From NCBI RefSeq assembly GCF_905475345.1, contig NC_066604.1, forward strand, positions 3,316,001 to 3,380,000: a stretch of DNA of 64,000 bases, read 5' to 3'. Position 1 is the stretch's first letter. Each line of letters begins with the position of its first letter. A program made the translations under genes and the position numbers. This document shows, one piece after another, positions 11,735-25,755 of this stretch. The notes under the pieces were generated by a model, which ran no database searches, was not told where the DNA came from, and saw only the letters and a list, made by a program, of their open reading frames with translations. The DNA comes from Vespula vulgaris. Its lineage: Eukaryota; Arthropoda; Insecta; Hymenoptera; Vespidae.

Positions 11735-13109
11735 GAGCGAGAGAAGATCCATGAAATTTGAGAAGGAACTGACTGCGAATTTCCTTCCTCGATCTTACAG
11801 TCTTATCAAATTTCCACGGGTCTTTTCTCTAAACTAATTTGTAACGATGTAATACCATCACCTTTTATCCATGACATTATCAATATCATAAATTTCTAAC
11901 TCATTCTTTTACGTTATTAGATATAGTTTCGAGCTAATAGTAGTATTATGTAATAAAATCATCGAGTACCATAAATCGAAGATCTCGAATATCTTTTCTT
12001 AAGAATTTCGTGTCGATCTCGATCGAGTTTATCGTTTAAGATATAAAGGGTTGCTGGGTGGAGAAAGTTAGATGGGCGTCAGTGTAAAGAAGGGCCGTCC
12101 GTTGTCATGCAATAGGGAGGAAGCTTGATTCGACGGCCGTGGTTGGAGGACGAAAAGGCACGAGCAAAAGGCGCGGGAGAAGAGAGCATAGAAGAAAAAA
12201 AAGGAAGAGAAAGAAAAGAGAGAGAGAGAGAGAGAGAAAATGAAAGAAAGAAGAGAGAGAGAGAGGAAAAAAGGGAGAACAGTCGTGTGTGAGTTTGACG
12301 GTTAGTTACCGCGGATCCACGAGAAACAGTAGGCTGAGATCGCTTTCCGCATGGCGGCTTACGAACAAGGTCCTCTCCTTCGCCGCCCTCGGCGAACCTC
12401 CTCCTCCTCCTCCTTCACCTCCTCCACCTCCACTACCTCTTCTTCTTCGACGTCGTCATCGTCGTCGTTGCCACCCTCAACGACCCTTTCGTCGTCCTTC
12501 CTCGGACTCGTCCGTTTCCCTTTTCAACGATGCGTACGAGAATAGTCCTTCTCTGTCTTTCTTTTTCTCTCTTATGCCTCGGGCAAATTGGGAGAAGGCA
12601 AAGCTAAAGGGAGGAAAAAGTTCTCTTCATCTTCCTTTTTCTTTTTTTCTATTCTCTTATCGCGTCGATCTCTAACGGGGTATATCGATTTTTCGATTAG
12701 ATTCAAACGAACTTTTAGATAAAAGAAGAGAATAAAATATAGAGAGGGAAGAGAGACAGATAGAATACGAATAGAGACACAACGCATGGTTATTATATTT
12801 TGATATAACTTGAGGAGGGTGGCCGTCAAACGCGGAGGGTAAAAGAGAGAAAAAGAGAGAGAGAGAGAGAGAAAGGAGAGTAGGTAAAGGAGGAGGGGAG
12901 GGTTCCAAGGGTGGGGTTCGTCGAAACTCGGTGTTCGTGTAGACTCGCGTACGCGAGTGAGAGAGTGAGTGAGTGAGCAAGCAAGCAAGAGAGAGAGAGA
13001 GAGAGAGAGAGATAGGAGAAGCAGAGAAAGAGAGAGAGAGAGAGAGTGAGTAGCAGCACGGTGCAGGAACGACAAAGCGGCCATTGCAGGATGGGTGCGG
13101 TCCCGCGGG

Positions 13110-13146
13110 CCAATCAGAGACGCGAGCCGCGGACCGTTCGGCCAAT
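13110..13146. promoter_or_regulatory. Tandem CCAAT boxes in a GC-rich island
   Basis: CCAATCAG occurs at 13110-13117 and again at 13142-13149, 32 bp apart, about three helical turns. They sit in an unusually GC-rich stretch (about 13080-13200) with CCGCGG and GCGCGCGCG. Spaced tandem CCAAT boxes in GC-rich DNA are a hallmark of NF-Y-dependent promoters. Here they sit inside the homeobox intron, so an internal or antisense transcript start is possible. No exon was recognised beside them. Confidence 0.35.
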
Positions 13147-14860
13147 CAGGCCGCGCCTTCTACCCGTCTTTTGTTTCTAAATTCGCGCGCGCGACATAAC
13201 GAGGACGAGAGAGGGGAAGAGGGTTTGCCTGGTAATCGTTAACGGAGATATTTTTCTGCGCGAGCTCTCCCCCCTTCAACCACCCTTCGCTCCTTCTATC
13301 CACCCACACGTCCAGCATGCTCTTCCTTTCGCGAGAGGATAAATTCCTCCTTCTTTCTTTTTTATTTCTTGTTGTTTTCCCTTCCTCCCACTCTTTTCCT
13401 TCTCTTTCTCTACGATTACTTTGCATCTCTCGTGTTTTTCCTAATCTCCTAGAATCTCCTTCTCTTTTCTTCTTCTTCTTCTCCTTCTTCTTCCTTTTCT
13501 CATCTCTGCTTCCGATCCAAGCCAAGTTCTATCAGTCTGAGTAGCGGTGCTCCGTCTCGGAGGGAGATAATTATTATAAAAGGACCGACGTATTCCGGGA
13601 GGACGTTCGTTCGAAGAGATTGGTACTCTCTTTTTAGAGAGAGCGAAACTGAAGGAAGGAAAAAAGAGCGAGAGAGCGAGAGAGAGAGAAAGAGAAAATA
13701 AACGGAGTACATTCGCTTCCTGATGAATTTATTAACAGTCCTATGTGGCTTTCCCCTGTTAGAATTCTCTACTATTATTTTCAACAAAGAAATACAATCG
13801 CGGAGTCTCCTGCTGTGAAATTAATCGAAATGTCTTCGACAGACTTTCCTCCTCTGCGTGAATTGATTCATTACAATCGAATTAGAAAGCATAAAGATTT
13901 TTTCTTTCTCTCTTTTTTTTTTTTTTTTTTTTTTGATATAATGTACTTTTCGTTAAAAGTGCCTCGATCAACGGACACACTCTAATTCGACTTTAATAAA
14001 TCGTTTGGATCGTTTTGACTGGCCCTTGTAGTACCAGCATCGTACAATTCAGATTGCTACGGGAATCGAGCACAAACGGACGTAATTTCGGTGCTTCGAA
14101 GGGCTCTGCTACTTCTTATGGGGGTGCGAAAATTACACCCTGACTTGCTTGCCACGCGTCCTTTTCGGAGGATCGATATGTGCAGGTGGGGTTTCTACTT
14201 CATACTACTATTCAACTTTTATCTCTTTATATTGATATCCAAAAAGAATTACACCTATGTGGAAGCAACTTGCGCGATATATTATTATTATAATAGATAA
14301 TAAGATACTCGAGTGAATCCATTTTTTCTAATTTTAAATGATTCTTGATAATAGAGGAGAGTTACTAAAATATTATAAAACATTGACAATCAATTAGATA
14401 CCATCTATGCAATTTCTTGATTAATTTTTCTATATTTGCTTTCATATGTATTTAAATGCATATAGGTATATTTACAAATAATTTCTTGTTGTTATCGATA
14501 AAATATATAATAGCCAATAAGTTTTCTATTATTTCTATTCACGTAACACAAGTGATCATGGTTTAACTCTTCCTTAGAATAGGTATATATATACTTTTTA
14601 TAATTTTTTTTATACAACATTATAAACGTAGTACTTTGTCACAGAGTCACGTGCGAGCTGTGGTGCAACGAAAGTGATATTAATGAGAGCTTGCGCCTCG
14701 CTCGAATCGATGGTTTTAGCGGTCATTAGATAATGCGCCGCCGCTTGGGCTTGTTAAAATGTCACGGCTGCGTCGTTAGAGTTATCGATTTCGAAGGGAT
14801 GAGGGTAATATCCGCGAACATACATACATACATACGTAAAGTTTGTCGAGTTTAACGCGT

Positions 14861-14894
<34 letters not shown>

Positions 14895-17800
14895 AATTGA
14901 AAGGCCAGGTTCTTTAAATCAATAGAAGCTTGATCGAGTAGAGTTTTGCTTAGAGCCTACCTAACAAGCACAAAGACATAAAATTGCACTCAACTTAAAG
15001 CAGTTTTGCCAAACAGAATCTAACTAGGAGTCTTTGATCTCTAAACGCATTCGAAGGCACCCACGTGCGAATCGTTCTAATTTACGGATGCATAAAATCA
15101 TTCGAGTTCTTTCGGATCGAATCGAGGTAAAACTAAATACTACTTTGAAATTCTAATTGCATCGAGGAAGCTGATATTTCCTCTAATTATCAATTCTTTC
15201 CGCTAAAAAAAGAAAAAGAGAGAGGAAGAGAGAGAGAGAGAGAGAGAGAATTAGTTTATCCCATAGGTATAATTTTTTAAATTGAAAAACGAAGATCTAT
15301 AAAAACCGATGATAAATATCATTAATAAAACGTTAAACAAGCATAACCTTTTAATCGCCTTAAAGTCGAAAAAAAATAAAATAAAAAAAGAAAATTAAAA
15401 AGAAGGTAGAGGGAAAAAGAAAATACAAAGGATACCTACTTGTGGCGCTACCATGAACGAGAGCCGCCCATTAGCGAAGAATTTTGACGTGGCGCTTAGG
15501 TTTGTGGTACGTGTGGTAAGAAGATGGAAAGCCCTTTCGCTTTGGGTAGGGGAAAAAATTGAGTTGAAGTAGCGGCGAATGCCTTACGAGGAGCAAGTCA
15601 TCGACAAAGCTCTCTCTCTCTCTCTTTCTAAAATCTGAAGAGAGAAAAAGAGAGAAAAGGAGAGAAAGAGAGAGGAGTTCTTCTCAGGTTCCACGCAAGA
15701 GTTCCATGACAAAGGTTCCTCCAGAAGGAAGGTCCCTTCCTGACAACAGGGACCCATTGTTGGCCCCCTCCTAAAGCCCGTTTAACTTCAGGCGCCATTC
15801 AGGATTCGTTAGAACGGTCTGCCAGGTAGAGAAACGCAACCTACCTCGAGTAGGAGGAGAGAGGCCTTCGACATTTTCTTTTCGTTCGTTCGAAATCGTC
15901 CTCGAGTATCGCTTCCCCCCTTTTCCTCGACACACGCATACATACACGACGATTCTAACGAGCCTAAACACGTTTCTAAACGGATGCCCCTTTTTTAATA
16001 ACTGACTTCTCCCATTGATTATACCTCAAACCATTCGATTCTTTTTCCTTTTTTTCGTTTTCTTTTTAGATATCGATAGGTTAGTTTAGTTACGTAGCGC
16101 TATTAACGTTCGAGAGGGATAATGAGGATAAGCTTCCAATTTCTATTTCCCTCTCCCACATCGTATATTTCGAAACATCGATTTAAAGGATTACGAGATG
16201 ATCGGAGAAGATACAGACTAAACTTTCTATTCATTCTGATCATTTTCTATAAAAATAAAAGGAAAAAAAGAAAAAGAAAGAAGAAGGAAGAAAAGAAAAA
16301 AAGGAAAAGAAATCTTTTATGACGATTATTGAAACTTTTTTATGTCGAGGCTTGGAAATATATATGTATACATACGTGTGTGTATATAAAAGAGAAAGAG
16401 AGAAGGAGAAAGATGGAAGCGTTGTTGAGTACCGACTCGTCGTATCGTACAAAATGGCGCTTGTGGTCGGGCCACGCTTTCGAAGCAGCGCACTACCACT
16501 TCCCACAAAAGCATCGCTCGTAAAATCATGCGAGATACGAGTGCGGGATTCGATGCCGACGGATAGAGATCACCGATCCCACAGTCTTTTTACAATTTTC
16601 TTTCTACCTTTTTCTATCTCTTACTTTTCTAGTCTTTTAGATAGTAACACCGAGCTCTCGCTGCATTATTTACGAATACCAACGACGAGATAGTTCGATT
16701 TTCTTTTCCGCGACATCACCGACGTATCTGCTGTTTGATAAAATCGAGAAGAGTCGATCTCTCGATCTTCCATTTCTTGTTTCAAGCTCTTTTAGAAATT
16801 ATTTTAAATCGAAAATGTGTGGATGAGAAATAAAAAAGGAAAGGCAGAAAGAAACGAGGTAGTCTTCTCTCTCAAGATTATTTTGTCATCCAATCGAAAT
16901 GAAGTTAAAGCTATCGAGTCGAGTGAGTTTCCAAGTTCCCAGTTTCGAAATCGATGGAGTGTAAGAAAGTGGAAAACGTTTATCGTGCCAGGATATAAGT
17001 TAGGAAGAAAGTAAGACGATTCTCTCTCTTTCTCTTACGTTTTCTTATTTTCAAGGAAAAGAATCGTTAAAGGCTTACGTGTTACGACGTTTCATAGGAA
17101 TTCGAAATAGTATTATAATAAAGTATGTATGACGAAGTTAGAATGCAGAGAAGAAAGAATGAAGAAGAAGAAGAAGAAGAGAAAAAAGAAAAGAAAAAAG
17201 AAAGAGAACTCCAGTCACGTTTGCTCGTTCGTCTCTAGCTTTTATTTTACACACCCAAGACGATTCGATTCGATTCCATTCGGTTAAACGAATCGATAGA
17301 TTCGAAACGTGAAGAAGACGAACATGAGAACATTGTATGCGTTGATATATTTTAACGTACTACCAATAGGAAATATACCAATAGAAGATTCTATGCTCGT
17401 GTGATCGTTCGACTAGATCGAGAGGAAAAAAGAGAAAGAAATCGTTCTCAAGGATATAATCTTGAAAGAAGAAGTAAAAGAAGAAGAAGCAGAAGAAGAA
17501 GAAGAAGAAGATAACGAGGAATCGAGTCACGTTCGTTCTATCCTTTGCTTCCTCTCGTCTTTTCCTTTTCTACGATCTCACCCAACCCCCTTTTCCCTTC
17601 GATCTTCAACATCCACCTCGTCCCCATCACCCTCTCCCTCCTAACCCTCCTTCTCCTTCTTTGCGAAGGAATCGAGCTAAGAAAAGGTAATGGCGCGGAA
17701 ACGGCTCAAATGACCCGCGAATTTTCAGCCTGCAGACGAGACTTCCTCTTCGTGTTTATGTTTAGTAGGCAGCCGTAAGTCGTAAGTCCTCAAGAATTAT

Positions 17801-19170
17801 ACCAGGATATTACCATTTGCACGCTGAATTTATGGTAATTTGTGATATTCCTCACTTCGTCTCTCTATCATTCGAAGACAAGAATCCAACGTCCCGCTAT
17901 CATTCTCCCTCGTAAACTCTGATTTCCTGTTGATCTCTCTTATATTCAAAGTAATATTATATCCGTTATCTTTGACAGTATTACTATTTAATACGCTTCT
18001 CTAATGTTTTAATATTATTGCTAATTACTTTTATGATGGTTTTTTAAAAACCATGAATACAATTTAATTCTCATGTTGATTTCTGTTCTTCGAACTTATT
18101 TTAATACTACATTTGTTTCTCTTAAATACTGCGTGTACCGTTATTTACTATAATTCTAATATTTTTTATTCTCATTTTTAATTACTATTATGAAGCTTTT
18201 AAAATGTATTTACGAAAAAAATAAATTATATTTTTCTAAGAAAAACGAAACACTATTTATCGTATTTAGCTCGATAAATTCGTTTGTGTTATTTCAACGA
18301 GAAAACAGCTTAGGGGTTATTTCTACAAGGAAATGATCGGCATTTTCGAAAAAAAAAAGGAAGATAAAAAGAAAATTAAATTCTCTTCGAAGCAAAGGCT
18401 GACAGGTGGATGTATCCTGAATGAGTATCCAAGAAGGTCTCTAGGGAAGACGTTAACACGTCCGTAAGACCGGACTAACGCTGTGTAAACACGCCGGAGA
18501 AGGAAAATTAGCCATTCTCGAAGGAGTAAAATAAATATTTTCACTATAGATGATCGTTAAAAGAGATTATGGAAATTTTCGATGAAATTGAACATTTTCC
18601 AAATTTAGTAGAACGTCTAATTTATGAGAAATAAAAAATTAATAACAAGATATAACAAATATTTCCGTTAAAATTTCACATAAACGAGAAGAGGCACTCC
18701 AGGCATATAAGATTTTTTGTATTTACCAAAACACCTAATCTATAAAATATAAAATTAACAACGAAAAGAGAGACAATATTTCTATTGAAAAAAAAAACAA
18801 AGAGGAGAAAGAAATTGCATAAACGAGAAGAGATATTCTGCAGAACTAAGAGATATTCCAAATGTACCGAAAGATCTGATTAGCGCAATAAAAAATTAAT
18901 AAAAAAAAAAAGAAAAAAAGGAAAAAGAAAAAAGGGGACAAACAAATATTTCCATTAAAATTTCGCATAAACGAGAAGAAGCACTAGGGATATTTTGGCG
19001 TTAGTCACTGGCCGATTATTGATTTTGTCTTTCGGATGGCCGCGGCACGCAGGCAGGCAGGCAGGAACGCTCGTTCGAGCGAAAGAGACAGAGATAGGAG
19101 TCAGAGAGATGCGCGTGAGATGTGTATGTGTGTGTGTGTGAGAGAGAGAGAAGAGAGTGAGCTGGGCGAG

Positions 19171-19195
19171 CAACGACATTACGACGACGACTACT

Positions 19196-19246
<51 letters not shown>

Positions 19247-19290
19247 TCGACGACGACGACGACGACGATGACGACTACGACGACGATTAC
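19171..19290. repeat. (GAC)n trinucleotide array
   Basis: About 35-40 nearly uninterrupted GAC/ACG units with a few TAC and GTC variants. Frames across it read poly-Asp on one register and poly-Thr on another. It lies inside the Vsx intron and is flanked by GTGT and TATA repeats, so it is a simple repeat and not a protein domain. Confidence 0.9.
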
Positions 19291-22200
19291 GAGGGGTTAC
19301 AAAGCTACGAGAAACGCATTAAATACTCGAGATGTGCGATGTCCTCGGACGAGTCCTCCTCGTGGTTGTATACATATTGTAATACATATACATATAAATA
19401 TCTATGTATATATACATACATATTATATATATATATATATATGTACATACGTACGTACGTACATGTATATCGAGCGTTGCAGCTTGAAACAGCGGCTCTG
19501 GGACAAAGGACGGAGCCTAAATTGATTGCGTCTAAAACCTAACGAGCTTTCTCGCCTTTTCGCATCCTCTCTCTTACGACGTCACCATCGACGTCGTCGA
19601 TGAATCTTCCGTGCTGGGAAAATATGTGAGAGACTGTGAGAGCTTTTCGGTTCTCTCTTTCTTTTTTATCATCCCCTCTTTTTTTTCCTCAAACGTATCA
19701 CCCTACTCATCGTCGTCGACTCTCTTTCCTTTGGCAAGCGAACTCGTTTGACGCGAGCCGAAGATATTACTACTACTACTAATACTACTCCTACTACTAC
19801 TACGATTAATAGTCTACTATATGTGCCTACTACACAGGCCAAGTAGCTTTTGTTCGTCCACGAATCGATGATCCTACCCCCAGATGAAAATCGAATTAAA
19901 ATCGAATTAGAAGAATTTTTACGTGTGATTCAGCGTACAACTATTCCCACGTCCGGTCATAAGGGCTGAATGTCGATCGTACATCGTCGTCTCACCCTCT
20001 ATGAACTGTTCTTACGAACTGTCCTAGTCCGTAGAATGTTACGGGGTTGCGGCTGGCTGACTGGCTAGCTATCTGCTACTGGCTGCTGTTGCTGGTAGTG
20101 TCGTCGTGCTCATGAATTTTCTATCGCTCGTCGAAATGATTAAATGATCTTCGTTGAAACGAGGGGTAGAGTAGTATAGACTCGCCCTTTTACGTGTCTA
20201 ACGTGACACTGCCAAGTGCCATTCGAAATTCTCCCCTAGTGTGATCATCTATTATTTATATTAATAGGCACCAGCGGAGTTGAGAATCAGTGGTGGGAGA
20301 AGATGATGCGAGCAAGTGCTTACGTCCTTGAATATTAATGGCATAAGGGTTAAAAGCCTTCGTTTATTACCTAATCGAGCGAGCTAATCATTCTAACCTC
20401 TCTCTCTCTCTCTCTCTCTCATTATCATCCTCTCTTGACTTTAAATTCTAACCGACTACTTGAGATCTTCTCTCACAAAAGATAGACATAAAGAATATCC
20501 TACTTTTGGCGAGAAAATTTCACGGGAGTAATCATCAGAAGTTTGTCCTCCCCTGTTCTTTTTTTCTCCAACGAGTCCCGCGCGCGTTGAGCCTGCCGCT
20601 GACAAACAAAGCGATGAATTCCGGATGGACGAATGGCACCCCTAGAAATTGACCGATAATGCACATCAGAACGAAGTCTACTCGGTCTGGGAAACGAATC
20701 GACTTAGCAGCGAGGACTGGCAAATAAATAAGGGCGTCGACGAAAATCGGAGAAGTACGAGTATATCCGAGCAATTTGGGCGTTACGCGATTGTCAACGG
20801 TACCGCTTATAAATTCTCCTAAAGCTCATCGCAAGAGGGTGGCCTGGTTGTGTTTAGCCGAACTACCGAGAAACCTGAGAAAGGGGATATAAATCTCGAC
20901 TCTAACCGAATTAAGTTGGAAGTATGGACCGAACTTTCGCCACGCCCTTTGCCGCCGATGAAACGCTATCGAAACCACCGAGTCTGCGTGTTGTGAAAAG
21001 CTCGAGATTCATAGACCATGCAATGCCAGCCATGAATTTAGCAAAAAGACTAGCATGGAAACTCGACGAACAAATGATCGCTCTTGTTACAGATAATTCA
21101 CAAATGTGGATACATAAAATCTACCATCTAATGACATTGCCGTTCATCTAATTGTTGCAATATACTTTTTACTGTTAAATCCTATGCAACATATTTGCAA
21201 TGATCTCACTTCGTATCGAGAACTTGCATATGGAAAAAGATTTCCTATTTTTCTTTTTAATTTCTACAATAAGGAATCATACAAATTTTGTAGAGAAAAT
21301 TAACGCTAATACTATCGTAATTTTTCTACCACTTTCAACCAAAATAAATCAAACATCAAAGGACAAATACGTCAATAATTTACAATCAAACGACACAAAT
21401 GATACGATTCACTTCGATACAAAGTGACCAATTTTAGCAGTTACTCATTAATGAGCGACCAATTTTACTAGTTACTCATTCGTGCGAACGATTCTCCAAC
21501 AAGCTTACTAATAATTCGACGAGTTAGAAGCAACTACTTTCCAAGGGTAGAAGAGACCCTTTTTGCCATTCGGTAAGCAAGTGTCCCTCGTAATGATGTG
21601 CCCGACGCGTGCCACAGCCTCAGCATGGGGTACATATAGCCCATGGTTAGACCCCAAAGTCTTGTCCGTCCAACTCGACCATTTACCACTCGATGACCGA
21701 AGGAACACGAAGGAGACGAAGAAGGGAAACGCCTCGTGCACTTATTATGCGTCAAATAAGTCTACCGTTTGCTTCTACCCTCTACCACGAAATTAATTGG
21801 CTAGGCATCATCCCTATCATGGGATTGAGGAAAACTGAGAAGGGAATCGTTTCCCTTCGCATGAATTTGGAGATTCCAGAGAATCTAGAGACTCTCAGGG
21901 ATAATTTGATGACGATTTCTTGATGTTCATTAAAAACAAATAAATAAAAATTACAATTTATGCTAATCATTCGACCATGTGCAGTTGTAAGGAGAATTTT
22001 CGATATTCGCTATTTTATTTGAGACGCAAAAGTTCAACATAAATTCACGGCCGATTGCTTCCGGAATGAATGATAACGCAATAAAACACAATAATGTACA
22101 CGTTCGATGTGTATATCTATAATCCATGTATTTATAAATCAAATACGTTTGAGCGAGAACGTTTCGACGTGTAATATCGGATTACCGACGATAATCGGAT

Positions 22201-23170
22201 TTCACAGGGCATCCATCGTTATTTCCGTCGTTGATGAAAACCCGAAAATATGATTTTCCATAGGTTACGTCTGACGATCTTTACCTTTTCCCCGGAACGA
22301 TTCGAAAGACGTCCCTTTTCCTTATACAAGTCAACAGTAAGAAGAAGAAGAGACCTACAAAGAGTAAAAAAAAGAGAAGAAAAAGAAGAGAGACTCGATA
22401 TCTCATTATCGAGCGATCGCAAACTAAACTCACCGTTCGAGAGTAACGAGATCTCCAATTATCTTCAGGGACAGTGTCTCGATCGTACTTATTTAGAAAC
22501 ATTATAAAAAAAGGAAAAGAGAGAGAAAACGAGAGAGAGAGAGAGAGAGAGAGAAGAATGAAGAAGTCGGACGCGAGTTTTGAAGAAAACGCTCAAATAA
22601 CGAAAAACAATGATAAAGTGTGAGAGAAGGGAAAGGTATATAGATACCTCTGTGGTTGAAGAAAAACTCATTGGTTCGGTTAGGTGAATTTTCAAGGGTC
22701 CTTAGGAGTCCAGTTGATATACCTGAGTATGCGATTCACTCGAAGGCATCATCGTTGGTGCGTAATACAGCACATACACAAAGTTGGCGTTGGGTTGGGT
22801 AATATATCGTAGAGTACTTGAGGCAGGTGGGAGTCATCTTGGTGTTCATCGACGTATCGGTGATCCATAGGAACTCACACTAGGATTTCCTGTTAGCACC
22901 GTTTGCCCCCTCTATGCAAAAGCCTCTCTCTCTCTCTCTCTCTCTATCACCCCTCGCAAGCCGACGGCAGGCCGTCTCGCGTCTGCTTTCCCCTTTTACT
23001 CTCTCTCGCTCTCTCTCTTTATTCCCATTTCCATTCTCATCTTCTTGTTTTGGTCCAATAGTCAGTCCTCGGTCTGATCGATGATACGCCAACAGGCAGT
23101 ACTGCGCATGGCCGACTAAATACAAACTCGCTCCTTATTATACACAGGGTGTGCCAATAAAGGGGGTGGT

Positions 23171-23206
<36 letters not shown>

Positions 23207-24047
23207 GAGAGTGAGGGAGAGGGAGGGGGAGAGAGAAGGGAGGTCTAGGAAACGAAGGAGAAGGTGCGGAAAAGGTAAAGCCCTCTCTCGTTCTCCTTCG
23301 AGTCGACGAACTTGCCGTCATAAAGGAAGCTCTTACTCGTTGACGTTGCAACTATCGTTGCCTTCTCTCCATCTCTCTCTCTCTCTCTCGTTCTCATCCC
23401 TTAACTCGTCTAAAATATTCCAGGATGTCAGGAAGATACACAGTCTCCGATCAAAAAGGATTCCTAACTAATTAACTTGAGAATCGATCGATCGATTTAT
23501 AAGACAAAGTCTCGCTCGATTTATACAAAGTTATTAATTTATAAATCCAGCGTCAATTTCTTTTAGTAGATAGTATTTTCTATCTCTCCCGACGCACGAA
23601 TTATTTTCATTATCGTTTAGTTATATAAATGTTAAAATTGTGAAAAGAGGGGATGTGAAAGCAAACGTTCGATGACGTTAACGTTAACGTTGATAAATCG
23701 GCAAAAAAGCGACGGCTTGTTCGAATCTAAGCGGAAGATAATTTCGGGGTGGCAGGGCAAATTGACAGGGCAACGCGTTTCCATTCATTCGAATTACGTT
23801 CCGATTCTGGCGGTGACTTTAGCATTGTTGCTACAAATTGGTACACGCCCTGACCCCCCCCTGGCAATGGCTTCCCACTACTTTCTCTCTCTCTCTCTCT
23901 CTCCCTCTTTTTTCTCTATCCCTCTACACGCACGATTCGTATACCTCGAGCTTTTTAAATAACATCCTCGATACATACTATACCGTGAGACGAATGCGAC
24001 TGACGTAAACGTTCCTTTTCTAATCTCACTTTTAATCGATTCCAATA

Positions 24048-24122
<75 letters not shown>
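24048..24122. repeat. (ATCT)n tetranucleotide microsatellite
   Basis: About 18 perfect ATCT units in the last kilobase of the homeobox intron. Confidence 0.95.
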
Positions 24123-25072
24123 TCGTCTATCCAGCTGGCTACCTTTCTTCGATCACGATTAAATCGATAGATTATTTTTTGCCAACGACAATTACAAAAA
24201 TTATTCTCTCGTAATAAACTTGGCATCGTTCGTAATAAGACGATCTGCTTCGTTACTCGGAAAAAATGGCACGGAAAAGCATCCTAAAAGAAGAAAAGAT
24301 TCGTGACATCGAAAGAAAGAGAGTTTTACTCCGAGATACTCGTAGATCCTCGAGAAGCCGACGACTCGTACGATAATCGCACTTTATGTGGATTTAACGA
24401 GTGAGAATTCGGAGGAAAACAGTCTTGCGTTTCTCTCATGAAAACGAGTCACTATCTCTATCTTTCTCTCTAGTCTCGTTTCACGATTATTATCTACGTG
24501 GAATATTTACGCGCAATTAAGCAAATAACTCTTAAAAATTGGAGAAATGAAGATGAAGAGAGAGAAAGAGAGCTTTTAACGATCAGTCGTATTTAATCGA
24601 GCTCGCCAGACGACAACTTTAAAAAGACGAAGGATGATCTCGTTAAGACATATTACAATTTTTCTTTTATGATTAGACTCGCATAGATAGATAATACGTA
24701 CATCCGCACATACGTGTCAACGCGTGGAAATCGAGCTCGTTAAAATCGACCAGCAGAATATGCCACGTGTCTTCGCGGTAGGTGGTCGGATCATCCGGAT
24801 CGTTAGCAAGTAGCTTAACTGGATCAAAAGCATGAAAAATAGGATCGTGGCTAGAGGCCTTTCAAATATAATAATTAAAACTGCGGAAAGGCATCGGAGT
24901 TTCGATTCAATAGTTATTAATCGGATAAAAGTTGTTAGTACGTGTGCGCCCCTGTACGATTAGATACTTCCGTTGCGATTGAGTTCTACCGATAATGATC
25001 AATTACGATACTTTGAAAGATTTCCGAAATGGTCGTATTAATGTTCGAAATGTTTCAATCCGTGTTTTTCAG

Positions 25073-25247
25073 GTGTGGTTTCAAAATCGGAGAGCTAAAT
25101 GGCGCAAAACCGAAAAATGCTGGGGTAGAAGTACCATAATGGCGGAGTATGGTCTATACGGTGCGATGGTTCGACATTCTTTGCCACTACCAGAGACTAT
25201 TTTGAAGAGTGCTAAGGAGAACGAATCAGTAGCTCCATGGTTGCTTG
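25073..25247 (+). CDS. Vsx: Vsx exon: homeodomain recognition helix and CVC domain
   Basis: The 175-bp exon lies between TTTTTCAG and GTAAGT and opens with VWFQNRRAKWRKTEK. It carries W48, F49, Q50, N51 and R53, so it completes a paired-like Q50 homeodomain able to contact TAAT-type sites. It continues as CWGRSTIMAEYGLYGAMVRH, then SLPLPETILKSAKEN and APWLLG. That is the CVC domain, which immediately follows the homeodomain and defines the Vsx/Chx10/Ceh-10 family. It ends one base into a Gly codon. The combination is diagnostic, so assignment to Vsx is close to certain. Which insect paralogue (Vsx1 or Vsx2) it is cannot be settled by eye. Confidence 0.97.
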
Positions 25248-25578
25248 GTAAGTACCGATGCGATTTTGATTTTCTCAAACAAATATAAGAATAACAAAAG
25301 GAGTAAAGTCGTTATAAATATTAAATCGCTTGACTTGCAACAACAACAACAACGACGACGACGATGACAGCGATAAGAACAAACGAATAGAAAAGAAATA
25401 AAAATAATTTTGATGGCTCGAACGGCGAGAAGGCAGAACGCTTATAAGCAATTGAAGCAATCTCGAAAAATGTCCAATCTTTTTTTCTGTCCGTCTCTAT
25501 CAGCGCAATCGTCTAAGACAAGCGGCTTTAGTCAAGATTTCGAAAATAATCAAGAACTGATTGACTGTGGGCCCGTAG

Positions 25579-25755
25579 GGATGCACCGAAAGTCGATCGA
25601 AGCGGCGGAACATCTCAAGTCTGGTGGCGAGGACAGTGGAAACGACCATAACGGGAGCGGAAGTAGCCCTCATCATAATCATCACCAGGGTGGACCTACC
25701 AGTTCCGAGAGCGGACAAGAGAGCCAAGACGGTATGGGACCGTCTTCGTCGACAG
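25579..25755 (+). CDS. Vsx: Vsx exon: end of CVC domain and Ser/Gly/His-rich linker
   Basis: An acceptor at CCCGTAG opens a 177-bp exon whose first two bases complete the Gly codon, giving WLLGMHRKSIEAAEHLKSG. That continues the CVC domain in the expected way. The rest is low-complexity (SGNDHNGSGSSPHHNHHQGG, then a Ser/Gln/Gly-rich stretch), typical of linkers in these factors. The intron before it is only 331 bp. The 3' boundary that keeps frame with the last exon is AG|GCAAGT, a GC-type donor. Using a GT a few bases downstream would put the last exon out of frame. Confidence 0.88.

Larger units (their letters stand above)
11681..25072 (+). other. 13.4 kb intron splitting the Vsx homeobox
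   Basis: The intron runs from the GTGAGG donor to the TTTTTCAG acceptor. It holds many GA/TC tracts, a poly-T, a GAC array, an ATCT array and a tandem CCAAT cluster, all listed separately. An ATG-started frame at 12351 (Ser/Thr-rich) overlaps a Pro-rich frame, and a 75-codon ATG frame sits at 20924-21151. None resembles a known protein and I do not call them genes. Segments of ordinary complexity without simple repeats, such as 20.5-22.2 kb and 24.6-25.0 kb, are the likeliest places for enhancers. I see no exon in the intron. Confidence 0.8.

Noticed and set aside
12351..12545. Ser/Thr-rich ORF starting at an ATGGCGGC context as an alternative Vsx first exon
   Set aside because: It lies inside the homeobox intron, is built from TCC/TCG trinucleotide runs, has an equally long Pro-rich frame over it, and shows no splice link to the exon at 25073.
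19171..19290. Poly-aspartate or poly-threonine protein
   Set aside because: The frame is a (GAC)n microsatellite inside the Vsx intron; no domain or splice context supports coding.
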